Source of the DNA: Monodelphis domestica
Taxonomy: Eukaryota; Chordata; Mammalia; Didelphimorphia; Didelphidae
Length of the DNA: 64,000 nucleotides
Reading direction: 5' to 3'
Assembly (NCBI RefSeq): GCF_027887165.1
Contig: NC_077230.1
Location: 259,226,976-259,290,975, forward strand
A model generated the notes under the pieces. The model was given only the letters and a program-made list of their open reading frames with translations, was not told the origin of the DNA and did no database searches. This document shows, piece by piece, positions 1 to 15,050 of the stretch (position 1 is its first letter; every line of letters starts with the position of its first letter). The position numbers and the translations under genes are program-made.

Positions 1-133
1 TGAGACTGTTTCTCCATTTTGGTCACGTGAGTGATAGGGACTGATCTCTTTTCTTTGCCTCAGCTATCTAAGGGCTTGGGCCTTTTGGCCCAGCCTAAAC
101 AGAGGGGGTATTTAAGCCCTATTCCCTTCTCTC

Positions 134-200
<67 letters not shown>

Positions 201-342
201 ACCTTTCTTCCTCCTGTTTGTAATTAAACTCCATAAAAGGTTGACTGCTGACTTGAGTTTTCATTTAGGAATTACATAGCTGAATTCCTTGGCAACCTTA
301 AATTAATCTATATCAGTCTTTTAAAGTGATTTCCATGTCACA
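1..342 (+). mobile_element. LTR (ERV-type), 3' part, cut by window edge
   Basis: Fossil long terminal repeat, plus orientation, entering from the left. The same sequence recurs inverted at 51,526-52,431. Parts visible: a CACGTG-containing segment near 25, a TATA-like GTATTTAAG near 109, a CT-rich tract at 139-196, an AATTAAA poly(A)-type signal near 222, and a U5-like tail ending in TGTCACA at 336-342, where similarity with the inverted copy stops. No internal retroviral sequence follows, so it is probably a solo LTR. Family: ERV, class not certain; related LTRs in this window have 4-bp TSDs, as in ERV1. Confidence 0.75.
139..196. repeat. (CT)n microsatellite inside the LTR
   Basis: About 29 CT units, placed roughly 25-85 nt downstream of the TATA-like site of the LTR. 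The inverted copy (51,671-51,713) has only a short imperfect GA tract at the matching place, so the run has expanded here. Confidence 0.95.
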
Positions 343-1350
343 GAATACCTCTATGCTCCTAAAGAAATTTGGTTTATGTCAGTTGTATCCACTACTATTC
401 ACTTCATTTGAAAGTAATATGTCTTGTTTTCTTGTTCAAATTATTTAGACATTGTAAATTCCCTGAATCTTGGGGAACATTGGGGTCCCTGGATCACCCT
501 TTGGCAACCATCTATCTAGACAATTAGAAGTATCAAAAATGCCAGAGCCCATTTGATTGACAGAAAATGAACAAGTATTTGGGACATTTGGTAGGATCTA
601 TGCACACAAAGAATATTAAAAAGATATAGAGACACAGTAGAGAAGTCCATATTCTGTATGGGCCAAGGTTAGATCATTCCTCTAAAAATTGTTTTAGTCA
701 TTTATTTAGCTATTTCTATGAATAACACATATCTTAGGAATTATTGTAAAAAATAATAGTTAATAGTAGAGACCTATAATAAATAATAAAATATTAAATA
801 GTAGATATTGTTGAGTAAAAGTAAATAATAAAAATAATAAATACTATTGTCAATAGTAAATCTTAAAAGGACATACAAGCTTTCAATTTTTCTCACCAGC
901 TTCTCTGGTAATCTGCTCTAAAACATCATCCATTTCCTAAAGTCAAAAACTCCATCTGAATCCTCAGTTCAAAGAAAACATTGGACAAATTTGCATAACA
1001 TTCCCATAAAATGGCCCTCCTTCCCACTTGCATTCCTTAGGAATAGATTACAGAAGAACTTGATAGAGAGTTATAGTGTTCTCCTGGACACATTGAATTG
1101 ACCAAAAACCTTGTAAACCACTAGAGATCAATTTGGTCCACAGTCTTTCCTGCTCTTTCCTTGTCTTGTAAAACAGTAAATACTCCTGGAATATTCTGCT
1201 CTTCAAGATATTTCCTATAATCTCAAACTTGAGGCTTTTCTCTTAGGTTATAATTTAGAGTCATAAGTTACCCTGCATCAAATTCCACTCTTAAGTTTAA
1301 GTTTTCAAACCAACTATTAAAATGGAAATTATACAGTTGCTGATTTTATG

Positions 1351-1353
<3 letters not shown>
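343..1353. other. Intergenic, nothing recognised
   Basis: AT-rich DNA without a supportable gene. 735-860 is a low-complexity stretch rich in AATAATAG/AATAGTA-like words. Confidence 0.6.

Positions 1354-1404
<51 letters not shown>
1354..1404. repeat. (TG)n microsatellite
   Basis: Uninterrupted TG/GT dinucleotide run of about 25 units. Confidence 0.95.
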
Positions 1405-1407
<3 letters not shown>

Positions 1408-2039
1408 TTCTCTCTTTTTTTCCTCTTTATAAAATACATTTTCTTCCTGGGTATTCCCTCCCTGGATTTTCCTAAATGATGTGCAGCCCAGAAAACAATT
1501 AAAAACTAAAAAAAGACCTATTCCCTATGGATTAAAGATACAGGCCACACAGCCGTTTCCCAATTGATTACTCCTGGTCCGAGAAAAAGACAAAGCTGTG
1601 ATTGTTGGTCCCTAAAGCGTACCTCTATCTTTATCCTTAGAGGAGTCTGATTTATATGACATCCCATAGCATCTCAATATTTCTTTGACTTGCCTTCCAT
1701 AAACACTGAAGAGGATGAATAATAAAATACATCAGCAGAACATTATCGAAGACTTTGAAAAGGATAAACAGTCCCTGAATCCAGCTCTGTCTTTCTTTAA
1801 GGATAAGAATTGGGATGATAAAATTGCTTTTCTTCTCTCCTCCATTAACTTTTTTAAAGGTCACTGCAAATTATGGATATTTGAGTATACAGAGAAGAAT
1901 TAATATAAGAGAAAATTCCCTTACCCTTAAATTCTATTTGAAGTGAAAACTATTCAACAGAAACTGAGAAGTGGTATCCCTTTCCCAAGATGCATAGTTA
2001 AGAAATAAATATTATTCCATTTTGTTTTTAAGCCAGATA

Positions 2040-2330
2040 CTCCTTCCATCAAAGATTTATAGACTCAGTTGGAAGGAACCTGAGTGGTCATCTACTTCAA
2101 CTTATACCTAGAAAAAATGATACACTTTATAACACACTTGAAAAATGTCCATTTGACAAATGACAAGTTCTGAATCCCAAACAATTCTGTGAGGTAGTTT
2201 GTGTAAGCATTATGCTTTCCATTATAGAGCTTAAGGAACTGAGACACCATGATATGAGTGAGTAGCTCACAAACTATTAGTTGCGAGATCTACAATCCAC
2301 TTACCCTCTACTCTTTCTCCCTGGCTTCAT
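2040..2330 (+). repeat. MIR-like SINE remnants, two types
   Basis: 2,045-2,145 begins with the GGAAGGAACCTGAGTGGTCATC-type head seen in MIR-related marsupial SINEs; 2,150-2,330 has the CTGTGAGGTAG...TTTCCATTATA...GGAACTGAGAC succession of a MIR core. Both are very old. The flanks (1,405-2,040 and 2,330-2,755) hold nothing I recognise. Confidence 0.5.
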
Positions 2331-2754
2331 GTTACTCAAGCCTCCACTTCCCATTGCAGTAATCCATGCTCCCTTTATGAAATCTTGGAATTCTGAATAG
2401 TAAGTATTCATGATATTTGGTGAGATACACTACAACAGTTCTGTCAGACTCAGGTAGAAATGGAGGTTCTATTGTATTATTTTATTTATTTTGTTAGTTA
2501 TTTCCCAATTATATTTTAACATGTTTCTTGGCTGCTCTAGGAAATATTGCAGGTTGCACTGTTCCTCACAGCATAATTGACACCTCTGCACTACACCAAA
2601 GCCATCTTCACATTATGTCACCATTGAATACTTTCTTTCTCACTCATTTCTTCCTTGCTATTCCTCTATTCTTTTATCTTCAACTCTGAGAATGAAAATC
2701 ATATCAATATTTCCAAAACATTTTTCCTCTAACAATGATCCCTCAATATTTTGC

Positions 2755-2870
2755 CGTCTAACATTATAAAGTAAGCTCCTTGGTGGAAGGGTTGTCTTGC
2801 TTGATTGTATTTATATCGTCATCACTTCATGCACTGCCTAATACATAAGTATTTATTAGATACTTTTCCA
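2755..2870 (+). repeat. L2 LINE 3' end
   Basis: The succession TAAGCTCCTTGGTGGAAGGG, then CACTGCCTAATACATAAG, then TATTTATTAGA follows the consensus 3' end of L2 (stop-adjacent TGTAAGCTCCTTGAGGGCAGGG ... AATAAATG). 2,870-3,590 holds nothing recognised. Confidence 0.55.
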
Positions 2871-3589
2871 ATTAAGGTTAAAATCTTAGTCATAAAAACT
2901 CTATTCCCAGGGCTCTTAGTGCAGTACACTAATTCAAAAGAAGAAAGGATATTTATAGGACTTCATATAACCTGAGTTTGTCACTAGACAGTCTTGCTAC
3001 ATGGAAGCATGTATTTATGTGTAAAATGTATACATAAACAAAATTTCCATACTTATCCAGAAAATAGGGGTCAGAACAATAGGTCGCAACTAGGCAAACA
3101 TGAACAGACAACTTTTGAAGTAAAAAGGAAAGGATTTTCATCATGAATATTAGTATAACACCAGGGGACACATATTGATAGCTCTATTCATTGGATTTTG
3201 AATTAGAAATTATTGTTTTCTCTTTGAAAATCTCACTTACATTTTTTAAATTAAGATGTGATTTTCCCCTGATAACTTTCAGTCCCCCAAACACAAATAT
3301 TCTTACCTTAGTGATCACTAATGATGACAGAAAATACTTAAGGGCAGGAAATTTGTTTGCTTCCATCTCTTATTCCTTATCAGAATTTGATATGGCCGGA
3401 CAACTGCTTGCTAACAGTGACAATAATGGATTTTTGGTCAAAGGGTTTTCTATGTGTTTATATTTCTTAAGATAAAATCAAAAGTAGTTTTTAAAATTTT
3501 CTGAGCTCTGAAGGTCTTGGGTCACAGATATTCATGGTAATTTAGACTGGTGAAAGAAGTGGACTTAGGAAAGCACAGCCAAGGTGAAC

Positions 3590-3785
3590 CAAGAGCAAGA
3601 TATAGGAAAAAAGATGTTATGATTAAATCAAATGACTTGAGTTTTAATCCCAGCTCTACCATTCCATGGATATCACAAAACTGAACACATCAATTAACCT
3701 CTCTGTGCCTCCTTTTTATCATCACTTAAATGGAGATAATAATACTTGCACCACCCATATTTTTATAACACTTTGGAAAACTTAA
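3590..3785 (+). repeat. MIR-like SINE
   Basis: Head-to-core order of MIR: GACTTGAGTTTTAATCCCAGCTC, then AATTAACCTCTCTGTGCCTCC, then AAATGGAGATAATAATA. Diverged and old. Confidence 0.65.
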
Positions 3786-3837
3786 GGTCATATTTAGTTA
3801 TCATCTATCATCTATCAACCTAAAACAGGAGAAGTCC

Positions 3838-4018
3838 CATAAATTTTTTTAATCCTTACCTCCCACTATAGAATCAATATTATGTATTGGTTCCAAGGCA
3901 GAAGAGTGGTCAAGGCTAAGCAATGGGGGTTAAGTGACTTGCTCAGGGTCACATAGCTGGGAAGTGTCTGAGCACAGATCTGAACCTAGGACTTCCTATC
4001 TCTAGGTCTGGCTCTCTA
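3838..4018 (-). repeat. tRNA-derived marsupial SINE, 5'-truncated
   Basis: Read on the minus strand it has the GAGCCAGACCTAGAGATAGG segment, a B-box-like GGTTCAGATCT, CAGCTATGTGACCCTGAGCA and an A-rich end. The same family as the SINEs at 34,218 and 44,041, but more diverged and lacking the first ~25 nt. Confidence 0.75.
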
Positions 4019-4837
4019 TATAATTGCCCAGATGAAAAAACATTCAACAAACCCAAAGATGAGTCTCTATATAACCTTAACCAAGATAATCCTGTAGATA
4101 AGAGAAATATAGCAATCTGATATCTCTGAGCTTATACTAGAAACCTTTCCAAGAAGAATGAATTTCCCATAACCTTTTTCTCCACTGGCATTGTGTTTCA
4201 GAAACCAAACTAACACCAAGACACTAGAAGGCAGAGAGAAATGTCATATGAGGCAATTGAGGTGCAAAAATAGAGAAATATTTTGTCTTTTGCTTTGGGC
4301 AGGGGACAGAAAGAGCAACAATATTTTCTTTAAGCTTCCATTTTTCCCAGTGTTTTCTTTTGGATTCTAATTACAAAACCTTTTATCACCCAATAAAAAT
4401 GCTTAATTTCCCACTAATCAAAATCTGACCATTAAAATAGAATACCATTCGGTGTCTATCTTGGCACAGGCTTGTTAAATTCACAGATCATTTATTCAAA
4501 TACAGTAAACGAGGGACCATACTGGAATCTTACCAGATGTCTTAAAGCTCAATTATTTAAATAATGGCAGTCATTTCTCATGTGCACTATATGGGTTTAT
4601 CCCTGTCTAAGAATGATAATGCATTAACCCTTTTAATTCCTCACATGGATGAGTAGTTTAGGACCTAAATTATACTCATTGATTAATACAAGTATGTTAA
4701 ATTGACAGTGAATTTGGCACTTATACTTTACACAATTCCTGTCTATATGCACATTGTGTTCTGGCAATAATTACTTATATCCTTTAAGCTTGAAGGCCCT
4801 GATATAAAATGGAGTAAGAAAAAACAAAATGAACAAG

Positions 4838-4841
<4 letters not shown>

Positions 4842-4896
<55 letters not shown>
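4842..4896. repeat. (CT)n microsatellite
   Basis: About 27 CT units followed by a T run. Unlike the run at 139, no LTR sequence surrounds it. 4,019-4,841 is otherwise featureless. Confidence 0.95.
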
Positions 4897-4902
<6 letters not shown>

Positions 4903-5074
4903 AGTAAATTCCTAGATGGTCTATTCCTTGAATTGAGAATATAGTTCCAAAGTTTGTACTATGTTAAGGTTGGTTATTCAAGCTGTACCAAGAAACCAAA
5001 CTAGACCTCTGCTAACTATCAGTGTGATCTGTTGAGTGCTATGTTCATGCTACTGGTTATACTGGTGATGATGA

Positions 5075-5310
5075 TTAAAATGATGATTTATTTATATTGC
5101 ACCTTAAGTTTTACAAAGTGTTTTCTTTACAATTATTATCCTGTTTTATCCTTAGAACATTCATGACAGTGGGTGCTATGATTATTTCCATTTTGTAAAT
5201 AAAGAAACTGGGACAAAATTTGTTAATTATCCAGGATCATACTGCGAATAAATGTAAAAGACCACATTTGAACTCACTCTAGGATCAATCTGCTGCCCTG
5301 CTTAGCTGTC
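5075..5310 (+). repeat. MIR-like SINE
   Basis: Contains the MIR-type order TTTACAAAGTGTTTTC, ATTATCCTGTTTTATCCTTAG, TTTCCATTTTGTAAATAAAG, GGATCATACTGCGAAT and TTTGAACTCACTC. Confidence 0.65.
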
Positions 5311-7360
5311 TCCTGGGGAATATCTAAAGATTTGCTATATAATCTCTCTAAGTTGTTTATCACCATTAAGATAGATGAAACACTAGGCACTATTCATCCA
5401 TCTGTTTTTTGTTTAGGTGAAGAAAAAATATAGATCTAATTTAAAAGGCTCCAAAATGTTTTAGGGCTCCATATATTTACTATTTTGTTAGTAAGATAAA
5501 AAAAATATTAGAAAATTTTGGTCTGTAATTAGTAAGCTTCATACCCAGAACTGAATGAAAATTTTTTGATGAAATCATTACTTAGTTTGACCCAAGATTT
5601 TAAGAGTGAGTATTATATATATATATATTTAAATAATGATTTTCTGGATATGCCTACTTATTTGAGGTTTTTGGCTATCATTTTGGTAGTAGTTTTGGAT
5701 GTGTTTTTTTTTTAATGTTGTGTTTTGACTTTTTCAAAGGTGGTTTGATTTATGGAAATATGATATTAAAATATCCAGCCCACAAAACCTCCAGGTTGCT
5801 TACTAGAATGAATGTTTCATCTTCTTTCATATATGAGATTTCTTGAAATATTTTCAACTGTGCTCATTATTGGTATTTTTAAATATCTTAAATCAGGCAT
5901 AGCCCTTTGAAAAGTATTTAGGATCTAAAAAATCACCACTTGCTCTCTATGTATACATTACAAGAAAAATTCTAAATGACTATTTTTTCTACCCAGACAT
6001 AACTTTGTCCATGGCTGAAATAATCTTCTTAGTAAGCCGAATAAGTATATATACAGGTTTTCCCAGTAGACTTTGTTTTAGTAACTTAAAGATTTATTCA
6101 TCTTTTTGAGCACCCTACCTAATATCTTATTCATAATTATATCCTCTTTTGTATATACTTAATGGTATATATCTATAAAGTGAAAACTTCTATTTTCTGC
6201 CTGCTACCACCAGTATTTTTTCTAAGTGTTAATAATACTACTCTAGACAGTTAGGATAATCTCAGATATAAGCCTAATCCAAATTTGCACAAGACATTAT
6301 ATCAAATATGTACACAGTATGAGGTCTTAAGTGACCTTACCAAATCTAAAGAAAATACATTCATATTATACTTTGTATAACATACTTGGAGTTTTATATC
6401 ACTAAAAAAACTACAAATACTTGAAATAAATTAATATATTGTCTCAAAGATGGAATGTCTTAAAGTCCCAAGCACATGAATAGCATATTGATTTAGTACT
6501 TATTCAATTATCTGTCAGTGCTAGTACATTAATTATAATATTTTATTTTTCATTCTTATAAAGCCTTTGACTTGGATCCATACTTGAAGCTTATTCATTT
6601 TCTGTAAAACCATAAGAAACTAATGCAAAATTAAACATACTAGAGAATTTGATCATCATGTAGAGGCTTTTGTAAATCATGACACTGAACAATGATGACA
6701 AGAACAATAAGTTTAAATTTTACATCATTCATACTTTACGCTGATTCTGTTTCTGTTAATGTTGTGATAACCTAGTAACGCCTATTTTAAAATGAATTTT
6801 ATATAGTCCTAAATTTTTTCTTAAAAAGTGAGTCAAAGCAAAGTGTCTTGCCAGAAGATGACCACAGAGATTCTAGATGGAGGTGACAAAGTAACTAGCA
6901 TTGATTATAGATTAAGAGATTTGGATTCCAGAACAGATTCTAACATTCTAAAATTTCCACCATCCTCAGAACTCCTTAAGTGCTTCAGAAACTTCTATCT
7001 GACTCATGTGATAGGTAGATAAACTAGTGGATTCATGGAATTCTTACTTTGAAGGTTATTTTAGTATTTTTCTAATTATGTAATGAAGTCATGTATTCTG
7101 ATAATTCTTTTTGGACATTTGAATGAGATACTTTCTTTAAATTTTACTTAGGCTCCGAGTCTATCGATCTTTTGAGCTATTGTATTGTGGTTGAGAACAC
7201 TGTGTATATACATAGTATAAATAATAAGCACACATGTATGCATATGTATGCATACATGCTTTCATATATAGATTGCATAAATATTGAGAGAATACATATA
7301 CTTTATATGTATACGTATATGTAGATACATCTTTATAGTTAGAGAGAGACTTCTTTCTTT
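5311..7360. other. Intergenic, nothing recognised
   Basis: Two kilobases of AT-rich DNA. A 64-codon open frame at 6,828-7,022 has no recognisable motif. 7,220-7,340 is a degenerate ATGTATGC/ATATAC low-complexity patch just outside the PRPS2 retrocopy. Confidence 0.6.
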
Positions 7361-7371
7361 AGAGAATTTTA
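7361..7371. repeat. Target-site duplication, 3' side of PRPS2 retrocopy
   Basis: AGAGAATTTTA here matches AGGGAATTTTA at 11,110-11,120 in 10 of 11 positions. It lies next to the A-rich tail of the retrocopy, as expected for L1-mediated insertion. Confidence 0.75.
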
Positions 7372-11109
<3,738 letters not shown>

Positions 11110-11120
11110 AGGGAATTTTA
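11110..11120. repeat. Target-site duplication, 5' side of PRPS2 retrocopy
   Basis: AGGGAATTTTA directly abuts the GC-rich 5' UTR of the retrocopy and pairs with 7,361-7,371. The drop from GC-rich to AT-rich sequence at this point marks the insertion edge. Confidence 0.75.
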
Positions 11121-11494
11121 AAGAAATTATTCGGCTACATTTTTTTCAAAGAGAATAACATCAGATCTTTATTCCTTAAAAGTGATTTTTATCATTTATA
11201 TTAAATCTTACAAGAAAGAGCTTGGCTCATACAGCAATTCATTTCTCACTTTGTTGAACTACTTTGGTTCTTCTCTCACTTATATACCATTCCAAAGAAA
11301 TTCATTACTGGGATAACTTTATTATCCTGACTCATCTCATCAGACTTGGTACTCTATATCATCACCATCCTCTGATTTTTCTACTTAGAGAGTAAGGTCA
11401 TTATCTCCAAACTTCTATTTAAAGACAACTCAGCTTAGAATGTTTCGTTTTTCACCTACTTGCAATAGTTTGGGAGTTTTCTGATTTGACCCCC

Positions 11495-11672
11495 AACTCC
11501 ACAAGTACTTTCCCTTCACCCCCCTCTCTTACATTTTAGCTTCTTTTTGTGTGCTCTTTCCCCCCATTTGGTTGTAAGCTACTTATGGGTGGCTAGTGCC
11601 TTTTTTAATATTTATATTCCTAGCACTTAGCACATAATAGAAGCTTAATAAAGGTTTATTGACTTTTAAATA
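11495..11672 (+). repeat. L2 LINE 3' end
   Basis: GGTTGTAAGCTACTTATGGGTGG..., CCTAGCACTTAGCACATAATAG and GCTTAATAAAGGTTTATTGA follow the L2 3' end consensus closely. It is the clearest L2 tail in the window. Confidence 0.75.
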
Positions 11673-14600
11673 GTCCCATTGAAAAAACACATGAATCATT
11701 TTTTTCTCTTCTTTTAGAACCTACATCTAATAATATCAAAATGTTATTTTATTTCAGGAAGTATAAAAATCCTATTGCAAACCAAGGAAAACTAGATATT
11801 GAAGCATTTAAATGTATTCAGAGTTCAAAGTACATTGATAGATAGAGGCAAGATATGTTGAATATAGAGCTATCAAGGACATATCTATTACTCTGTGTGC
11901 TAAAATACTATTAACATTCTAAACTGAAATCTTAATAAAGAGTTTTTATAATTACATTTTGTTTTTGTTTTTTTTACATTTTCAAGCACTTATTTTCTTC
12001 TCACCCCCAATGGGAAAAAAATCACAAAAAGTCTTATGTGACATGAATGGCTAGTTAGGCAAAACAAATTCATCTATCATTTCCAGGGAAAGGCAGAAGT
12101 TTCAACAGAAGTATGTGATATTATTTGTCAATGTTCTGTAAACATGGCTGATCATTTTATTTTTCAAAGTTCTTATACTTTTAGAAATTATTTATTTTAT
12201 ACTTTTTTACAATATTCATAAAAATAACTACACTTACTTTGTTTAAGCTATACTTGTGATAACTTGTAAATGAGAGTATGATCAATTTTGAAACCCATAA
12301 AATATTAATGGAATAAATATGGGCCCCATTATTTTTGGAGGAAGATGAGGAATGATATTCTCATTGAATACATATAATTTTGAAATTAATGAACATTTAT
12401 AAACATCAAAATTTCAGTATATTTCATAACCAATTAGATGATAAATCTAGGAATTAAAATATACATTTGAACCTGAGAAATCAACAAATTCACTGTAAAG
12501 GAATTAGAGGATTATTTTAGCAAATTTTCTCACTTTTGCACAGATATAATGCTGTTACATAAAAATTTTAAACATTTTATTCCACATATGTATAGCAAAT
12601 ACTCATGCCTTTCAAATTATACAATATTGTATCAAGAGCTTTAAAATATTAGAATTCTAGTTGAAAAAAACATCTCAATGAGAAGGACCCAGAATGAGGT
12701 ATAGATCATTCTGATTCTAGACCACATATTTATATCATAATAGTTAAATTTTAAAAGTAACTATTGTACCCAGTCATATAGTAGCAAGCAAATATATATA
12801 AAAGAATAATTGCAAGACAAAGGTTTGCTCCAGAACTATTTCCATTTGAACTATGTAGAGAAAATCAGAATGAAAGGAATCACTATTTTAATAATAACAG
12901 AAAGCTAGGTTTATAATAGTAGCACAAGGCAAAGTTATTACTGAAATAATTTGTATAAATGTTTTTAAATTAATCTAAAAAAGATACAACCAAAGGTAAA
13001 GAATAATATATCAAAAGCATTTTCTTCTAAAACTATGATAAAATAAACATTTCTGCTATAATCACAATCCTCTAAATATCCTTGAAATTTCATTAGCAAG
13101 CTGACAGAGTTTAAGGACTGAGAGAAGATAAATCTTCATACTACAAATATAGTACTCAAAATATCCAGAACTCAATAAAGTATACTCAAATTAACAAATC
13201 TCAAAGGCCAAACTATTACACATAATGGCACAAGCAAGACATTGATTGAAAAGACTTACAAGGTTTTTAAATGAAATAACCATCCCAAATATTAGTAATC
13301 TCCAATTTAAATAGAACTTAAATATTTCAAATTACACAGACAACTCTGAGGAGGCAAAAATAATGTAGAAATAGAAGGAGGTACATATCATTTCTGTTGT
13401 CTTCCCTTCTACCAGAATAGAACTGAAAATGCTTTCAGACTCAAAATTTAAGTGATTAGCTCAGAGCTACAAAAATATTAATTGTCTGAGGTCAAACTTG
13501 AACCTGTGTTTCTGATTCCAAGGCCAATGCTTGTACATTTGTTTTTTTCAGAACCACTCAGAAACACTTGTTTCATGAATGACATGATCATATTGTATAT
13601 ATTTAAAACTAAAGCCTAAGAATATAGATTATATATGCAAACCCAATGAATGTTTGAATTCTCACAAAGGCACTGAAGAAACATTTCCTTAGGACAAAAA
13701 GAAAAGTCAACTCATATATCAAAATTATTTTTCTTTCAAGCACTGGCAAAGTAGTCCAAAAAAACATTTGTTTTTTAGATCTCCTAAATGTTCTTTTAAA
13801 GAGTATTTGTACTCATAAAAATGATTCTTGGGTCATAACCATCTCTCTTTTCAGAATGAATTTTGAAACTAGTCTGGTTCAATTCATTAGCCTTGTGCAA
13901 AACAAATCTTTCCATTAGTTTGGAAATTAGTTTATCCATTGATGGGGACAAGCAGGTGAAATCCAGGAAACAAATAACTGTAAATTAGTCTCTGAAAGCC
14001 ATTAGAATAGCCTGATCAAACAGATGGACATTTCTAATGATTCTAAATCTTTTTCGATTCTTGCTATGTTAGAGGAGGCTGTTCACTGTTTCAGACATGA
14101 AACAAAATTTGAAAGGTTTTTTTCAAAGAATGAAAGGATGCAGGTGACTAGGGGGATTTCCAATCCTTTAAAACTCCATTCATTTATTAAATATTTATAA
14201 TTTGCAAAGTATTGTGGAATTTGTTGGCTATTTAAAAAGAAAAGGGAAAGTACTTCTGTTTTCAAAGTTTTCATTCTATAGAACACTAAGCTATTTTGGT
14301 GAGACATGTATATTTTATTATCATGAACAAACCATAGAGAAATTAGCACTGGTCAGAGTAGGACAACAGTACCAAAATAATTAACTTCGTCCTCCTCACT
14401 CATTGATGAAGTCAATAAACATATTTCTAAAGGATACAATTGGTTACTACTATAAAAATATAAATAACTCTACGCCAGAATATTTGTATTCCTTTTGTAA
14501 AAGATTGAATTTCATAATAATTTGAGAAATGCTTTTCATTCAATAAGTGCTTCCAGCAACTGCTCTAATAACAAATAAATACAAAGCAGATTTTTTTAAT

Positions 14601-14864
14601 AAGTTAGGAGCTGGATTCATGAGATGTAATTAGTAATCATTTCATCAATGTGCTTTGAATATATGTTATTTGGACTCTAAGAGACTCAGTACAATCATTA
14701 AGTTCTGAGATTATTTTCTTTAGTCTCTTTTTCACAACAGAATTTCACAAGAAAAAGTAATTGTTTTGTTCTATTTGTTTTTGTAAATGTAATAGACTTA
14801 AGCAAGTTTTGAAAACTGACCTAATCTAGCTTGTTTCAAGTTTTTTTTTTTTTTAAGCAGAACA
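11673..14864. other. Intergenic, AT-rich
   Basis: No gene supported. 13,430-13,555 (CAGACTCAAAATTTAAGTGA ... TTGAACCTGTGTTTCTGATT) is a probable remnant of a MIR-like SINE 3' half. Open frames at 14,083-14,349 (minus) and 14,202-14,384 (plus) look random. Confidence 0.55.
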
Positions 14865-15050
14865 TAGGATCATAGATTTTGAGTTCAAGAGACTTTTCCA
14901 ATCATCTAGTTAAAACTCTTTATTTTACAGGAAAAAAAGATCCAACTATTTTGCATGTCTTCCCCAGGAACATGCAGGTAGTAAGTCAAAGAGCTAGAAT
15001 TAGAAACTATTTTCTCTGATTCCAAATCTAAGGCTCTTTATAAGACTCTA
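14865..15050 (+). repeat. MIR-related marsupial SINE
   Basis: ATAGGATCATAGATTTTGAG, TCATCTAGTTAAAACTC, TTTATTTTACAGGAAAAAAA, AACATGCAGGTAGTAAGTCA and CTGATTCCAAATC follow the order of the abundant MIR-core SINE with a GGATCATAGATTTAGAGC-type head. The sense strand ends near GGCTCTTTAT. Confidence 0.65.

Noticed and set aside
31-279. 82-codon frame with a Ser-Leu repeat
   Set aside because: Produced by the (CT)n microsatellite in the LTR.
6828-7022. 64-codon frame preceded by TTTTTTCTTAAAAAG and followed by GGTAGA, as an exon
   Set aside because: Weak splice signals and no protein resemblance; length is within chance expectation.
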